A stretch of DNA of 64,000 nt, from NCBI GenBank assembly GCA_026419785.1, contig JAODTK010001477.1, positions 186,001-250,000 on the forward strand, given 5' to 3'. This DNA is from Sclerodactyla briareus. Lineage: Eukaryota > Echinodermata > Holothuroidea > Dendrochirotida > Sclerodactylidae. The notes under the pieces were generated by a model that was given only the letters and a program-made list of their open reading frames with translations, did not search any database and was not told the origin of the DNA. Positions 1 to 11,261 of the stretch are shown piece after piece. Position numbers and translations under genes: made by a program. Within the stretch, counting starts at the first letter, position 1. Every line of letters begins with the position of its first letter.

Positions 1-660
1 AACCAATCTTTCTTTCAGAAATAACCACATTGATTTCTTGGCCATTCGAACTAGAAGACGCTTGGCGTTATGATGCCGACATCATCACTTTGCATGTATC
101 TGCGTTAGAAAACATATATACCATCAGAAGACCATCTGGAGCTTCGTCTAAATCCCTTTGATGAATTTCACATCATCATACGATGTACTTACGATACAGA
201 TATGTGTCGACCGCAATTTTCTTCAACTCTAGCTTCTAACCTTTGCTTGCAAGGTTTCGATGAAGAATCGAAATACACACCAAAATTTTTTTCTTCAGAT
301 GAAACCCACTATTGATTTCAGAACCTTTAAAACTAAACTACCTTTGGCGTTATGATAGCCGACATGCATCACTTTGCATTTGTCTGCGCTACAAAAAACA
401 CACTACCAATCGGAAGACAATCTGGATATTCTGTTCAAACCCCTTTGATGACTGCAGCATCATCCTTCGAGGACACTTCCCGATACATTATAATAACCGA
501 CCGAAATTTGTTCACCTCTAGATCGCCACAATATCCCTTTGAAATACCTAATATGGGCCAAAAAGAGTAAGGGACCAGAACCTACCCTTGGCGAGAACAC
601 TGGTTGTCCTCTGTTAGGGAAAAAACGCTTATTAATGACAACCCTCTTAAGACAACCCTC
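1..660. repeat. Dispersed/tandem repeat, copy A (cut by window start)
   Basis: Two related units lie in tandem here, with the phrase GCGTTATGAT-GCCGACAT near 64 and again near 347, about 280 bases apart. Each is followed by CATCACTTTGCAT, then an AGAC-ATCTGGA block and an AAATCCCTTTGATGA-type block. The same blocks, including the trailing GGGCCAAAAAGAGTAAGG segment near 553, reappear diverged at 6075-6660. No open frame spans the units on either strand, so I read it as a non-coding or very decayed repeat. The left end is outside the window. Confidence 0.6.
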
Positions 661-712
661 TCAAGTTTGGCCCAATGAATAAGCTAACCTATTCATGGGT
701 CAACTTGAGAGG
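657..712. repeat. Imperfect inverted repeat (hairpin)
   Basis: The left arm (657-681) and right arm (690-712) pair through CCTCTCAAGTT, GGCCCA-ATGAATA and their complements, with an 8-base loop at 682-689. It sits right after the copy A repeat, but no equivalent hairpin was seen after the second copy at 6.6 kb. Confidence 0.65.
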
Positions 713-3700
713 ATTTTTTGGAAATTCGTCTACCATTTCTAACCCTATATTTTATCAAAGGTTTTTGCCGATGTGTTTCTGTCTTTCCCAGAAGAGAATG
801 AGGCACATGTATTTTTTGATTTCATTAACAACCTGTATCTCCATATAAAATTCACAATGGCGAACACAAAATTGTTCATATTGCCTTTCCTAATGTTCTT
901 AGAGTAACAATACAAAGTGTATCACTACTGTGACGATAACCCCCCTATACAGGGTTTTGCCTATAATTTTTTTTCCATTTCATTCCTTTTGGTACAATTT
1001 GGATTTGTAAAACTTATGTGAACAGAATTTATAAAATTACTAATAACGTGGAAGGGTTTGACGAAGGTTTGAAACCCTTTACTCTATTCTTAGAAAAACC
1101 AGTTTCCTCCGTCACATGTCATTGACGCAGAACTTAATTGTATTTGGAACAAAAGGTTACATCTGGAACTCTACCATGTCATTACTCCAGATTCGAGATT
1201 TTACAAACTTCCTTTCATTGGAACTTTTCCTCGTCACACGCAGAGCCAAGTTACACAGCTTATTCAAATGTTTGTACTGTTTGCTGTCAAGTTAGGTTTC
1301 ACTTCTTTTTAGCCCGTAAAACATGTTTTCTTTTCTAAAAAGACAGATCCTCTAAGTAAAGCCTCAATCCCGGTGAGTCTATAAATTTATTGTTCCAAGC
1401 TGTAATGCTTGTTACATCAGGGAAACCCACGGGCACCTAGCTACACGGACACAATACAACACCTAACACGGACAAACTCACACATCTTAATAGACATCAG
1501 ACAATCTCATACTTGGCAGAGCTCGGTGCGGCCCTGGCTCTTTCAGAATTATTAATAGGCTCCCACCAAACTCAGCTACAACTCAAGGAAAGTCCTTGCA
1601 TATTAACTGGATCGTCCTGACTTGAACAAACAGCCCGAAGGGGTACTGCTCACATTTTCATCAATCCCACATAATTATTGCCGTGTTTATCAGTAACCCT
1701 CGCCTAGGGTCAGCAGTTATTTTGTTTGTTTATCATTTCACTTAGAGTAACCCTTGACGATGCAAGATGTCCTTCGAAACATGTCGTATTGTATAGTGGG
1801 TGTAGATGGTTTGGACTGTGCGATATATGTTGACTTCGAATCTTGTTGTTTTCTGTCATCTACCTCTGATTGTCCTATTGTGCATTCACCCACTGGTCAC
1901 CAAATAATTGCTGATACTTGATTAAATCACTTTGCAAAACAACACTCGTAAGATTCACTGGCTGAATTTTAGGAGAATGATCATCAAACGACTTAACATC
2001 TTACAATGAGCTATTACTGTCCTTGATTTTCTGCCCCTGGGATCCTACATATTAAAACCGCCCGCGGATTTTCCTCAATACGGAAGACAACTTCCTCACA
2101 GAATCCTGTTTGGCACCATAAGCTAAAATGCGTGACTGACTTTTGTTGATTTTTGTACTTTCATATACCACCAGAAGCTTGATGAACCATAAGAGCCCAC
2201 ATAATTCGTTCCTTAAAAAAAAAAAAAAAATCCTCGTCATCAACAAGCCTTCTGCTCTCAGCACGAACCTGTGATGTACACTCTCATCACCGTCACAAAA
2301 TTCTCCAAGTAAAACATGTCCATTCATCACCGCATTCAAGCCAAATGACAAATCATGGAAATTAATTCACCCAGAAACACAAAATTGAATCCAAAGCCGC
2401 CTTTTGAAAACAAGGAACGAGTTCTAAATTCAACAGAACACATCAGAAGCCACAGCATCGTTATCCCTTGCCCAAGCTCACCAATAAATAATCCTACAAT
2501 CAATTGTCCACTGAATCAGGATACTAACTACTCAATACTGATATTAGTGCACATTTTCTCCCATAAACAAAATCCCAATCCACCTTCCCAATGGGGGAAA
2601 TTTGGAACTTTTGAGACATTTCTTACGTGTCCTAGTCTTTCCCTCCATGGGAACAAATATTCATTGACGATTTCCAGTTACAATCGCTACACTCTTACTG
2701 AGCTAGGTAAACATGGACAGATCCTGTGACGATGAATGTTTTAAAACGAAAACCATTTCGGGGGTCTCTGGTTTAAATAACATGTTTTGTCATAATCTTG
2801 CACCAAACTGAATGCAATTGAGACATTTGTGTTGAGAAACATGAGACACTAATAAGCTGAACTGTGAGCGATGTTTCCTCCGCGATCCCCCCCCCCCGAA
2901 TGTTTAACTTATTGTGGATTCGAACTGGTGAAGTCTGCGGGCAAGGGGTAGTGATAAATCACACATGATAACAAATGCAGCCATGTTAACAAGTTTTTGC
3001 TGAGCTAGGATAACAGTCAGTGGGTTTGTTAATAGTTTCGTCGTCGTACGGCTACATATGTTGTTTAAGATATGAAAGCCTGGATTACGGATGCTATACG
3101 AAATACAACGGTTGCCTGATCCAAAGAATGGGAAAAATTGCCAAGAGGCGTGACGCAGTCACCGAGGACCTTGCTAGCATTCAAACAAAAGTGTCCTAAA
3201 AAGCATTTTCTATGTATGGCTGTTTCAGGTTATTCCAGAATGAAGTCCATGTAGTAATGAAGGGGCAAACGCGTTGATGGCATCATAAATCTACAATTGA
3301 TCCAATCTTAATAATTGTCGTATGTAGGCTAGTATAGATTTAATATAAGCAGCTCGTTAACGTAAATTTATAAATGTGGGGGGTTCTCACATTGTGACTC
3401 GCGGCACTCAATCGTCCCCCAATCGTGTGCCATTCACAGCAAAAAAAAGGTGGGCTCGGTCCGAGGCTTCGTTCATCAGCTTCCGCGGTAGGCGCTGTTC
3501 ACACTATCTCTTTAACTTTCCATTTCCATCCTCTATCATAATAACGCAAGTGTAGCATGTGAGTGGAAGAATAAAGTGATCCTATTAATACTGATGGGGG
3601 GGGGAGGTCAGTATAGAGTCGGTAGGTCAAGTGGTTCAATGAATTGGGATTTACATTTATTTTCGGTTGACCATTCCATCTTTTTCATCTTCAACCCATA

Positions 3701-6074
3701 TCGTGATTTTGATGGGGTGTTTTCGTGCCTAGTTTTTTTTCCATAAATGAGTCGTTGAGATAACACCATGAGACTAATTCTCAGAACGTTCTTTCATTCA
3801 ATCACCATTTTTTTTACAGTGTAAAGTTCTAACTCTTGTTGTTTGTATGCTAAAGTAAGCCCAAAAAGTTTCATCACTGTTGCGGGCTGCGGCAGTGCCA
3901 TAATTTCCAACACGTTCATCGTCCGTGGGTGCATTCACCGACGGCTTTGTCCCAGGCCATCTTAACAGTAAATGCGTCATCACGTACGTCTGTTTAAAAC
4001 ACAGTGTTTATACATGACTTGAGACACTCAACGTTCATTGACGGGTAGCAGCAATCGAATTGGCGACTAGCGAAACATGTTGTGAAGCTCTCCATTGGTT
4101 TCGGTGAGCTAATCACCTCTTTGCCCATCGAGCGGACTTTGCTCATGGTAGCGTTATTCGCGCCTAGTAAATGAACCACGGACATGCCATAGATGCATGG
4201 AAAAAACGATAAGATCCACAACGTTCTACGAGTAATTTAATTAAGTTACAGTATTTCTAACGTTTTACAGATAATCCCAGACGAATAATTGCAGTAATCA
4301 TGGGTACCTGCTATTGAATTCTTTCACCCTCCTAATCCAATGAGCGCCTATAGACAACCTGAAATCCGAGACGAGATGAACAACATATAAGTTCATTCAT
4401 GGGAGTTGAGGGAACAGGTGTGTTTGAATGAGTGTAACGTGGGAAGTAGTTGGTAAATTGTTTTACCCAGTCACACTATTTTACATGGTCGCAATGTGTC
4501 AATCACCGGAAATGTACGTCTGAGAACTTAAAGAATCAGGTTATTTCTTCATGCATATAGAGCTGAACCCTAAAACCTATCGGTGATGGGCCTTGCGGCA
4601 TTCATGATGCTGCTTACGTTGCGCAGACCTAGATGGTCGCCCTGATAGCACATGTTAGAGATGAAGTAAAAAAAAACACGGGCTGACTGCCAAGAACTGC
4701 GCGGTTGTGCTGGTTTTTATAGTTTTATACACAAGGTTCTGATTGAATCACTACTACATGTTCATGTTCGGGAAGTGTGGATCAGTCCAGTTTAGGCGGT
4801 ATAAAAGTTCAAACCTATCACTTCCTAATAGTGCGCAAACATGCTGAATTTAGCTTTGACAGTTGCAACACGAACTAAGGTGTATATTCGCTATTGGGAC
4901 AACCACAAACCGGTAAATTTTCACGTGAAAAATCATGATTCACTATTTCGATTGTCTTGGAGATCCCCCATTAGGAAGAACGAATATCGCGACATGGATG
5001 TACAAAAAAAAGTACAATCGTAGCAAAAGCAAAGACTCGTCCTAGTTACTGCAGAGGCCCAAACGAACGCTTCAGCGCCCTCGCGGTATGCAACACAATC
5101 ACAGTAGATAAGTAGGATTGGCAGAAGTAAAGTAACAAGTGACTGCACGTCCTTAAGTTCAATAACAATCATTTACAACGCATGAAATGGGCGTGCTTCC
5201 GCGATCTCAGATAATTGACCCAAATTTGGCGAGGATAAATGCAAAAGAAATTGGTTGAAAATCCCCCATCAATTAATCAGCACTGTCCCCCCCCTTCGAC
5301 CTACCTCCGGTTGCTGCGTGAGCAGACCAAGCGCAATCAACAGGACGAAAGAGGGTTGGCATGCATTTCTCAAATTCCTGAATGTAAATAAATTACTCTC
5401 TCGATCGTATATGCAATAAATCGGATCCGTTGGCAACCAACGTCGATCGAACCCGCAATCATGCTGTAAGCTTCTTCATTGTCCCGCTGCAGTCTTCGAT
5501 ACCAATACTGCCATTCGCATATTTATTACGTTGCCATGTGTAAGTCCCACGCCGAGCGGTACAAGGTCGAACCTAACAAAGGTACTGTTACCAGAGTCAT
5601 CGAAAATCGTTCTATTTTTCGTATATTGGAGATGGGATCTCCGAAGCTGTTATACTTACTGCCCTGACGTGTAACCTCGCGGAAGCGTTTTCGGAGCATT
5701 GCAGATGTGGAGTCTTGTTCTTCTATATATATATATTCCATGGCAGAATAATTCTTTCCGGATGTCCAATTTTTCCCCCTGGCCCACGTTTACCAAAAGC
5801 TTGAGACATGGTCCCTTTGTTGTTGACTTAAGGAACTTCAAGAAGTATCGGAAGAAGGGCTTCCGCCATATACAATTTTGAAAGCACGAGTCAAAACACC
5901 CGAATTCGCCTCAGCTTAAGTCTGAAGTCTTAGCTGAATTTCTGATCAAGACCCTTCAGTCTTTCTCAAACGACGGCAATTTCGCACTCCACGCACGGAA
6001 TACCCAGTTAGGTCTACTGAACTCTTAAACAAGCATGACAACGATGTCATTTTCAAGAAAACTGAATTAACGTC
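713..6074. other. No recognised gene
   Basis: Only short ORFs are present; the longest is 124 codons at 2355-2729 (+) with no family motif I recognise. Homopolymer runs occur near 2216-2230 (A), 2888-2898 (C) and 3596-3604 (G). A short near-palindrome with CAGCTTAAG and CTTAGCTG lies near 5912-5936. Nothing else is supported. Confidence 0.5.
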
Positions 6075-6660
6075 AGACCAAGGCTCGGCAGGTTCCACTT
6101 GAATACACATCAGAGCTTTCTCTGAACACTATCACATTGAGTTCTTGACCATTCCAACTACTACCATCGAGATTAGGCCTAACTCCATTTTGAATAATTG
6201 CAAAATCATCATTCGAAGACACTTCCAGATACACCTTAGTGTCCATTCGTACGGAATTAATTTGAATAAACCAAAATAAAAGCTCGAGAATTTTCAATGT
6301 GGAATACACAAAAGAGCTTTTTTCTGAATTTATCACATTAGTTTCTTGACCATTCAAACAACAGGAAAACGAATTTTGGTCATGCTAGCCGACATGCATC
6401 AATTTGCATTAATCGCCAATTAATTAATTTGCCAATGGGAGACCATTTGGAGATTCGGCCTAGATCCCTTTGATTTATTGGAAAATCATCATTCGAAGTC
6501 ACTTCCTGATACTACACAGTGTCGTTTGCACAGAATAAATGTGAATATGAGCCAAATAGAGTAAGGAATCAAGAACCCACCCTTAGGGAACATCAACTCT
6601 TACTAGGTAAAACGAAAATCCCATTGATGACAACTCTCTACTCTCTATTGCCAGTGATAC
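6075..6660. repeat. Dispersed/tandem repeat, copy B
   Basis: This is a diverged second copy of the repeat at 1-660. Shared blocks include TTCTTG-CCATTC (near 6143, 6340 and also near 37), GCCGACATGCATCA-TTTGCAT (6387), ATCATCATTCGAAG-CACTTCC (twice) and the trailing GAGCCAAATAGAGTAAGG segment (6549). On the minus strand one 94-codon ORF (6073-6357) translates two related stretches beginning NGQETNV and NGQELNV. That is what a tandem repeat in frame gives; I do not take it as proof of a gene. Same orientation as copy A. Confidence 0.6.
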
Positions 6661-7109
6661 CCAAACTCTTTAACTCGGACAGAGGACTAGTAGATTAGTC
6701 ACGCACGAACGTTCTTTCTTCTCTCGAGACACAAGAATCAGATTATACTCCTTAAAACTATTTCACTATATGATCCCCATATTGAATTCACCACTTGCAA
6801 ACCACACTGGTAAGGTTTACTGGCATGTGATTACAGGAACAAAACGATTACTTTCCTCGATAATAGGCGAAACATTTGCCTTCCTCAATTCCTCATGAAT
6901 AATCTTCTAGAGTTTTACTGGAAATGAGAGCTAACGGAACGGACAATTGGTTAGCTGGAGCTTTTCGAAATGATCAAGATCCCTTGAGTGAAAACCGAAG
7001 AAAAATGACTGTTAAGAGCCCTGGTCCTGGGACTATTGCTGATCGATACCCCCGTCACTGGATGTGAGAACCAATCGAGACAATTCTGTTTGGAACTTTC
7101 TGTCTATTC
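6661..7109. other. No recognised gene
   Basis: AT-rich sequence with only short ORFs. It lies downstream (on the minus strand) of the LINE tail at 7110-7150. I see no motif in it. Confidence 0.4.
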
Positions 7110-7560
7110 TAGTTAACACAATTCAATTCAATCTATTTCGTCCATACAAAAATACAATGGTACAGAAAGGGACACTAGACAAAACAAGTTATAACAAGTT
7201 TATCGAGCTATAACCAGGTGAAAACTAAAAAACAGTGAAGAGACAGAAACACCGGAAAGTGGATACGAGTGGATACAACTATAGAGAATAGTGATCGATA
7301 AGGTAAGCTTTGAGGTTACGTTTAAAGGTGGCTAGTGTGGTAGACATCTTGATGGCGTTTGGTAAACCATTCCATATCTTAAAGCAATAGTTGTTCAAAA
7401 GTAATTTGCCATGTTTCGAGTTGTGCCGGCTTACAGAGGAGAGAGCATTGTTTCTTGTGCGTGCGCCACCTTCGGAAGGACGCACAAGGTTAATAAGGCG
7501 AGAAAAACAAGAGGTAGATAAATATTTACATACTTTCGACCTAGTCGACTAGCCTACAGA
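7110..7560 (-). pseudogene. Non-LTR retrotransposon 3' end: RT C-terminal tail plus 3' UTR
   Basis: This is a 5'-truncated LINE remnant. The minus-strand frame from about 7545 to 7279 carries the C-terminal tail seen at the end of many CR1/L2-like reverse-transcriptase ORFs: LVRPSEGG, then RNNALSSV, KHGKLLLNNYCF, the KIWNGLPNAIK block (family WN.LP), and TLATFKRNLKAYLIDHY (family FK..L..YL). The ORF stops at 7279. About 130 bases of 3' UTR follow, ending in an ATTGAATTGAATTG tail near 7118-7135, a short tandem tail typical of this LINE group. The reverse-transcriptase core is absent, which fits truncation on insertion. Clade assignment (CR1/L2-like) is from memory of family features and is only probable. 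Confidence 0.7.
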
Positions 7561-9286
7561 CCAGTTTTTTTGAAATTCCTGCGAGTAACTCCCGAGGTTA
7601 TTAGTCCCCACTTCGACGACTACTACTTCATTGTCCTCAACTATCCTATTAACGGAATGCTCACCTGGGAATGAAATCTCCTACAAGTAGGCATTTATCC
7701 TTAACTTTATCATTCCCCCACAACCCTACGCTACCAAACTACCACCCACATGTAATCAAATACATCTCCGTCCAGGTCGTCCGCTTCTCAACACCGGACA
7801 ATCAGCAACGCTCTTTCCAACTGACTGCATCTTCAACTTCCAGCCCACTGAAGGAATAAGCAGCCTGTGATCCCCTGAGATTATACCGCCTCGACCTACA
7901 ACAGCGAGCCTCCCCTAACATTCGCCCACTGATGTTCACGCGCCCCTAATTTCCCTTCCAACTCAATTTAACACTCTTCTGACAGGTACATATGAACCCA
8001 CCCTTCCTAGCCTCGTCAAAACTCACTTAAAGTTCAACCTCGATTGTGAGAATCTACCCGAATTTCACATCCTTGAAAGGACGTCTGATTTGCTCTTCAA
8101 TCCTAGAGGCTGGAACACCCGAGCGACAGCTATTAAAAAAAGCAAATCGATCGATTACAAATGTTCCCAAATGTGCTAACAAATGACGAATACAATGGAT
8201 ACTACTACGATTAGGAGGAATCCCACAGCCCACTGAGCGAACAGAAGAAACCAATCAATGCACAGAAGTCAGTTTTGTCCAATGTTATTCTTCCTGATTT
8301 GGTTTTTTATTACCCTTTTTTTTTAAACCAGGTGATCGTTTAGAATACATCAGAACGACAGGTTAATCACCAAAGATGTCACATTTGCGCTCAGTTGAAC
8401 TTGGAATTCGGGTTGTCGTCTGTTTCGTCTTAATCGTTTCGAGTCCACAATTGCATGGGTATTTGGTCACGTGCTCTCATAGGGTTTTTTTTTGGGGGGG
8501 GAAGGGACGGTGCCCCCAAATAGCAGAAATAATGAGATATTCTGCCTAACCAGCTCTCTACCTCTAGTGGGGAATTATATCGACGAACTGTCATACCCTC
8601 CTTAATAATGCTCAAAAAAATATTTGAAAACAGATTATCGAATCTGATTACAATATGTCAATTCACGAACCGGGCAGTTTCACTCCTTTTCTTCAGGCTA
8701 TCTGCAATTCTTCCCGAACTGGTTTGTCAACACGATAAGAGCACTAGCTGAATCCACTAGCCTGCTAATGGAAGATTCGGTTGTCCTGAGACCTGAGCGA
8801 TGTTCCCGTCTGAATTTAGGATGAGCAATTGAAATTACAAAACGTCATTGAGTGGCGGGCCAGTATTTGGCAAGGGGATTCGACCGAGGTTGACTGCCAA
8901 GAAGACTATTTAAGGGTGTAAGGGTAGGAAAACAGACCCTCCAGATAGCCTGAAACGACACTCCCCGAGTGTTCTGAGCTGCATGCACCGGGCCTTCAAA
9001 TATGGTTCTCATTATGATTGCCTGTAAAATATTCCAAGATGGCCGGAACGGCCCCTTCCCGGTTTAGCCGTCGTAATCCAAGCGGGACGCGATTATCGGC
9101 TGGAGCCAAGTGATCTAATTTTTTTTTGCTTTCAAACCCCCAGAAGACACGGCACTTCCCGGGTGCATTACGTTGCATGTAGTATCCAGCCTCGTTCTAC
9201 TGATGTTATATCTGCAATTTCTCAAAAAATGTGAAAACATCTGATTGCCAGGGAGAAATATGTACTCCTACTGCATGGGCTGCCTC
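7561..9286. other. No recognised gene
   Basis: Short ORFs only, none with a recognisable motif. A T8/G8 run lies near 8487-8502 and a T-run near 9118-9127. Confidence 0.4.
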
Positions 9287-9289
9287 TCA

Positions 9290-10140
9290 TAACCTATCAG
9301 CAATACCAGCACTGGAACTGGACGTGTCGTAAAATGTTCGACATCGATACATTCTGATTTGGCTGACCAGCAAAAGAATTTCTTCTTCTGTGTAGGCCGG
9401 GCCGCCGGTCAAATATTCTTCGAGAGATGATAACTCTGAGATGCGCTTTCCGATCGCAGTGGGTAGGTTTTTCAGCACGGTGGGGGGGTGGTTCGATTGC
9501 CGTGCACAACACAATTCGTCATTTGTGTCCGGTATGGGTAGTGCTTACTAGTGGTAAGTTGAGTGTTACGTCTAAAAAGTCTACCGATTTGACATAGCTT
9601 GGACTGTGATTTAAGTCCACACCGTATTGGAACACTTGAATTAGCTCCTTTCTCAGGCATCTGCCCTTCTTCCCGATCTGCCCCGTACTACTGCCAGTCC
9701 ATCGTATCTGTATAACCCGACGCTCTCCAGGTCAAGCTTGTTGTTTATGGTGCTGAGCAGGTAGAGTCCGACCAAGTCGTTACACTTCAGCGACGTCGAA
9801 GGCGCCCATGGGGACGTCAAACTGCTGTTGGTTTACTTTTTCTCCCAGGGCAGCGCCCTTATTGTCGAAGTGCCTTGGGACCTTCTCGCATGCCATGATA
9901 GTGCGTTTCTCGACATCAGGGATGGACTACGAAACTCTGGCCCATGACAGCCATCTCGTCAATAAACTCCTCCGAGATGAGGGTAGAAGTCCACGACGTC
10001 AAAAAACAGGAAACGACAGGCTGTTTGTTAGCCAAGTTGTCAAAACCATTTCAGCACAGACGTAGTATTAGTCCACTGGTTTACGGTGACCCGGCGTTCG
10101 ACCTCATATGATTCTGTCTAACATCTCTTCTTCGGAAACA
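9290..10140 (-). pseudogene. Frameshifted reverse-transcriptase remnant
   Basis: Read on the minus strand through several frameshifts, this shows ordered reverse-transcriptase blocks. EEEMLDRI comes near 10104-10140, then QWTNTTSVLKWF (about 10048-10082) and FDVVDFYP (about 9979-10005, the motif A aspartate region). IPDVEKRT follows, with FDVPMGAFDVAEV near 9782-9822, GLYRYDGLAVV near 9682-9717 (the YxDD-type box), SVDFLDVTLNL near 9556-9587, and SNHPPTVLKNLPTAIG plus KRISELSSLEEY near 9416-9500. I recall these blocks from a reverse-transcriptase family common in cnidarian and other invertebrate proteomes; whether it belongs with Penelope-like or other elements I cannot decide. In that family the catalytic box is usually R-D-D-G; here it reads R-Y-D-G, so one aspartate appears lost. 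At least three frame changes make it non-functional. No retrotransposon ends were identified. Confidence 0.7.
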
Positions 10141-11079
10141 AAAGCCCTCCTAAAATATTTGAACGAGCGGCACGGCCTTACACCAGAAGCCCTCAAGACA
10201 GCGGGTATGGCGAGCCAATACGATACAGGGCGCTGTCGACCCAACCAGCCAGAAACCCAGCAGAAAAGCGGGGCGTCGAGAACCATCTGGTGCAACCCCC
10301 CCCCCCCCCCCACCTACAGTGGTAACGTAAAGACAAAGTCGGCGGCCTTTTCCTTCGTAAGCCAGGAAGCTTTCCCACGAGGAGTAAGGCTTAAACAAGA
10401 TCTTCCACCAACGAACAATCTACAAGTAAGCTATAGCGCGATGAAGGAACATTGTCAAGCTTAATTAGATCTACAAACAGAAAAATAACAAAAAAAAAAA
10501 CAATGAGCAACCCATGCCCAAAGCGGCATGCAATGGTAGAATAGGAACACCTGCCCTCCAGAGTGAGTGCTTGGCGCGTGCGGTGGTTGTTAAAGAACCG
10601 CTTCTAATGATGACAAAGTATCCTCATAGCTTGGCAGGCGGGACCTTAAGGCCGCGATAGCAACCACAAAAACGTTCAGGCACGAGCGGTAGAGAAGGAA
10701 ACCGACTATCTCAATACAATCTGGGCTGCAGAGGAGAGGGGGGGGGGGTATTATATAAGTGGGAGATAGTTGCCGATCTAACACCCACAAACGTCACTCG
10801 GGGCAATGCAAGTTGATCCTGAAGAAAAAATCGCCATATCGGACAAGGGCCAAAACAATAAACGGACCGAGTATTTCGACCTGTTCGCACGGCAAGAGAA
10901 AGGAGTCAGCGGCCGTGCGAGGGGTGTAAGTGATCTGTTCCGTTGGTGGTGGGTAAGTTGCCTGGACTCGCCCGTAAGTGCGTGAAAAACTCACTTATGT
11001 AATAGTACTATATTATATTTATGCTCTACATTAGTATTGAGCACTTTTCGAACTGATAGTGGATACTGCATCCCTTTCG
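10141..11079. other. No recognised gene; ORFs open on both strands at 10.1-10.5 kb
   Basis: A 118-codon plus-strand ORF (10108-10464) and overlapping minus-strand ORFs of 82 and 61 codons share the same bases and contain a C-run (10297-10310). The minus strand lies just upstream of the RT remnant and may be its decayed N-terminal part, but I could match no block. A G-run lies at 10738-10748. Confidence 0.35.
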
Positions 11080-11111
<32 letters not shown>

Positions 11112-11221
11112 ATTATATATATATATATTATATATATATGAGATATATATATATATATATAAGATATATTATATATAGATCTATTATATATATATCTATT
11201 ATATATATATATATATATATA

Positions 11222-11258
<37 letters not shown>
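11080..11258. repeat. (TA)n microsatellite
   Basis: Nearly pure AT dinucleotide repeat with interruptions such as GATA and CTAT. The 165-codon minus-strand ORF crossing it (11488-10991) is an artefact of the YI-repeat translation. Confidence 0.95.

Positions 11259-11261
<3 letters not shown>

Noticed and set aside
10108..10464. 118-codon plus-strand ORF
   Set aside because: No family motif, includes a C-run, and lies antisense to sequence adjoining the minus-strand RT remnant.
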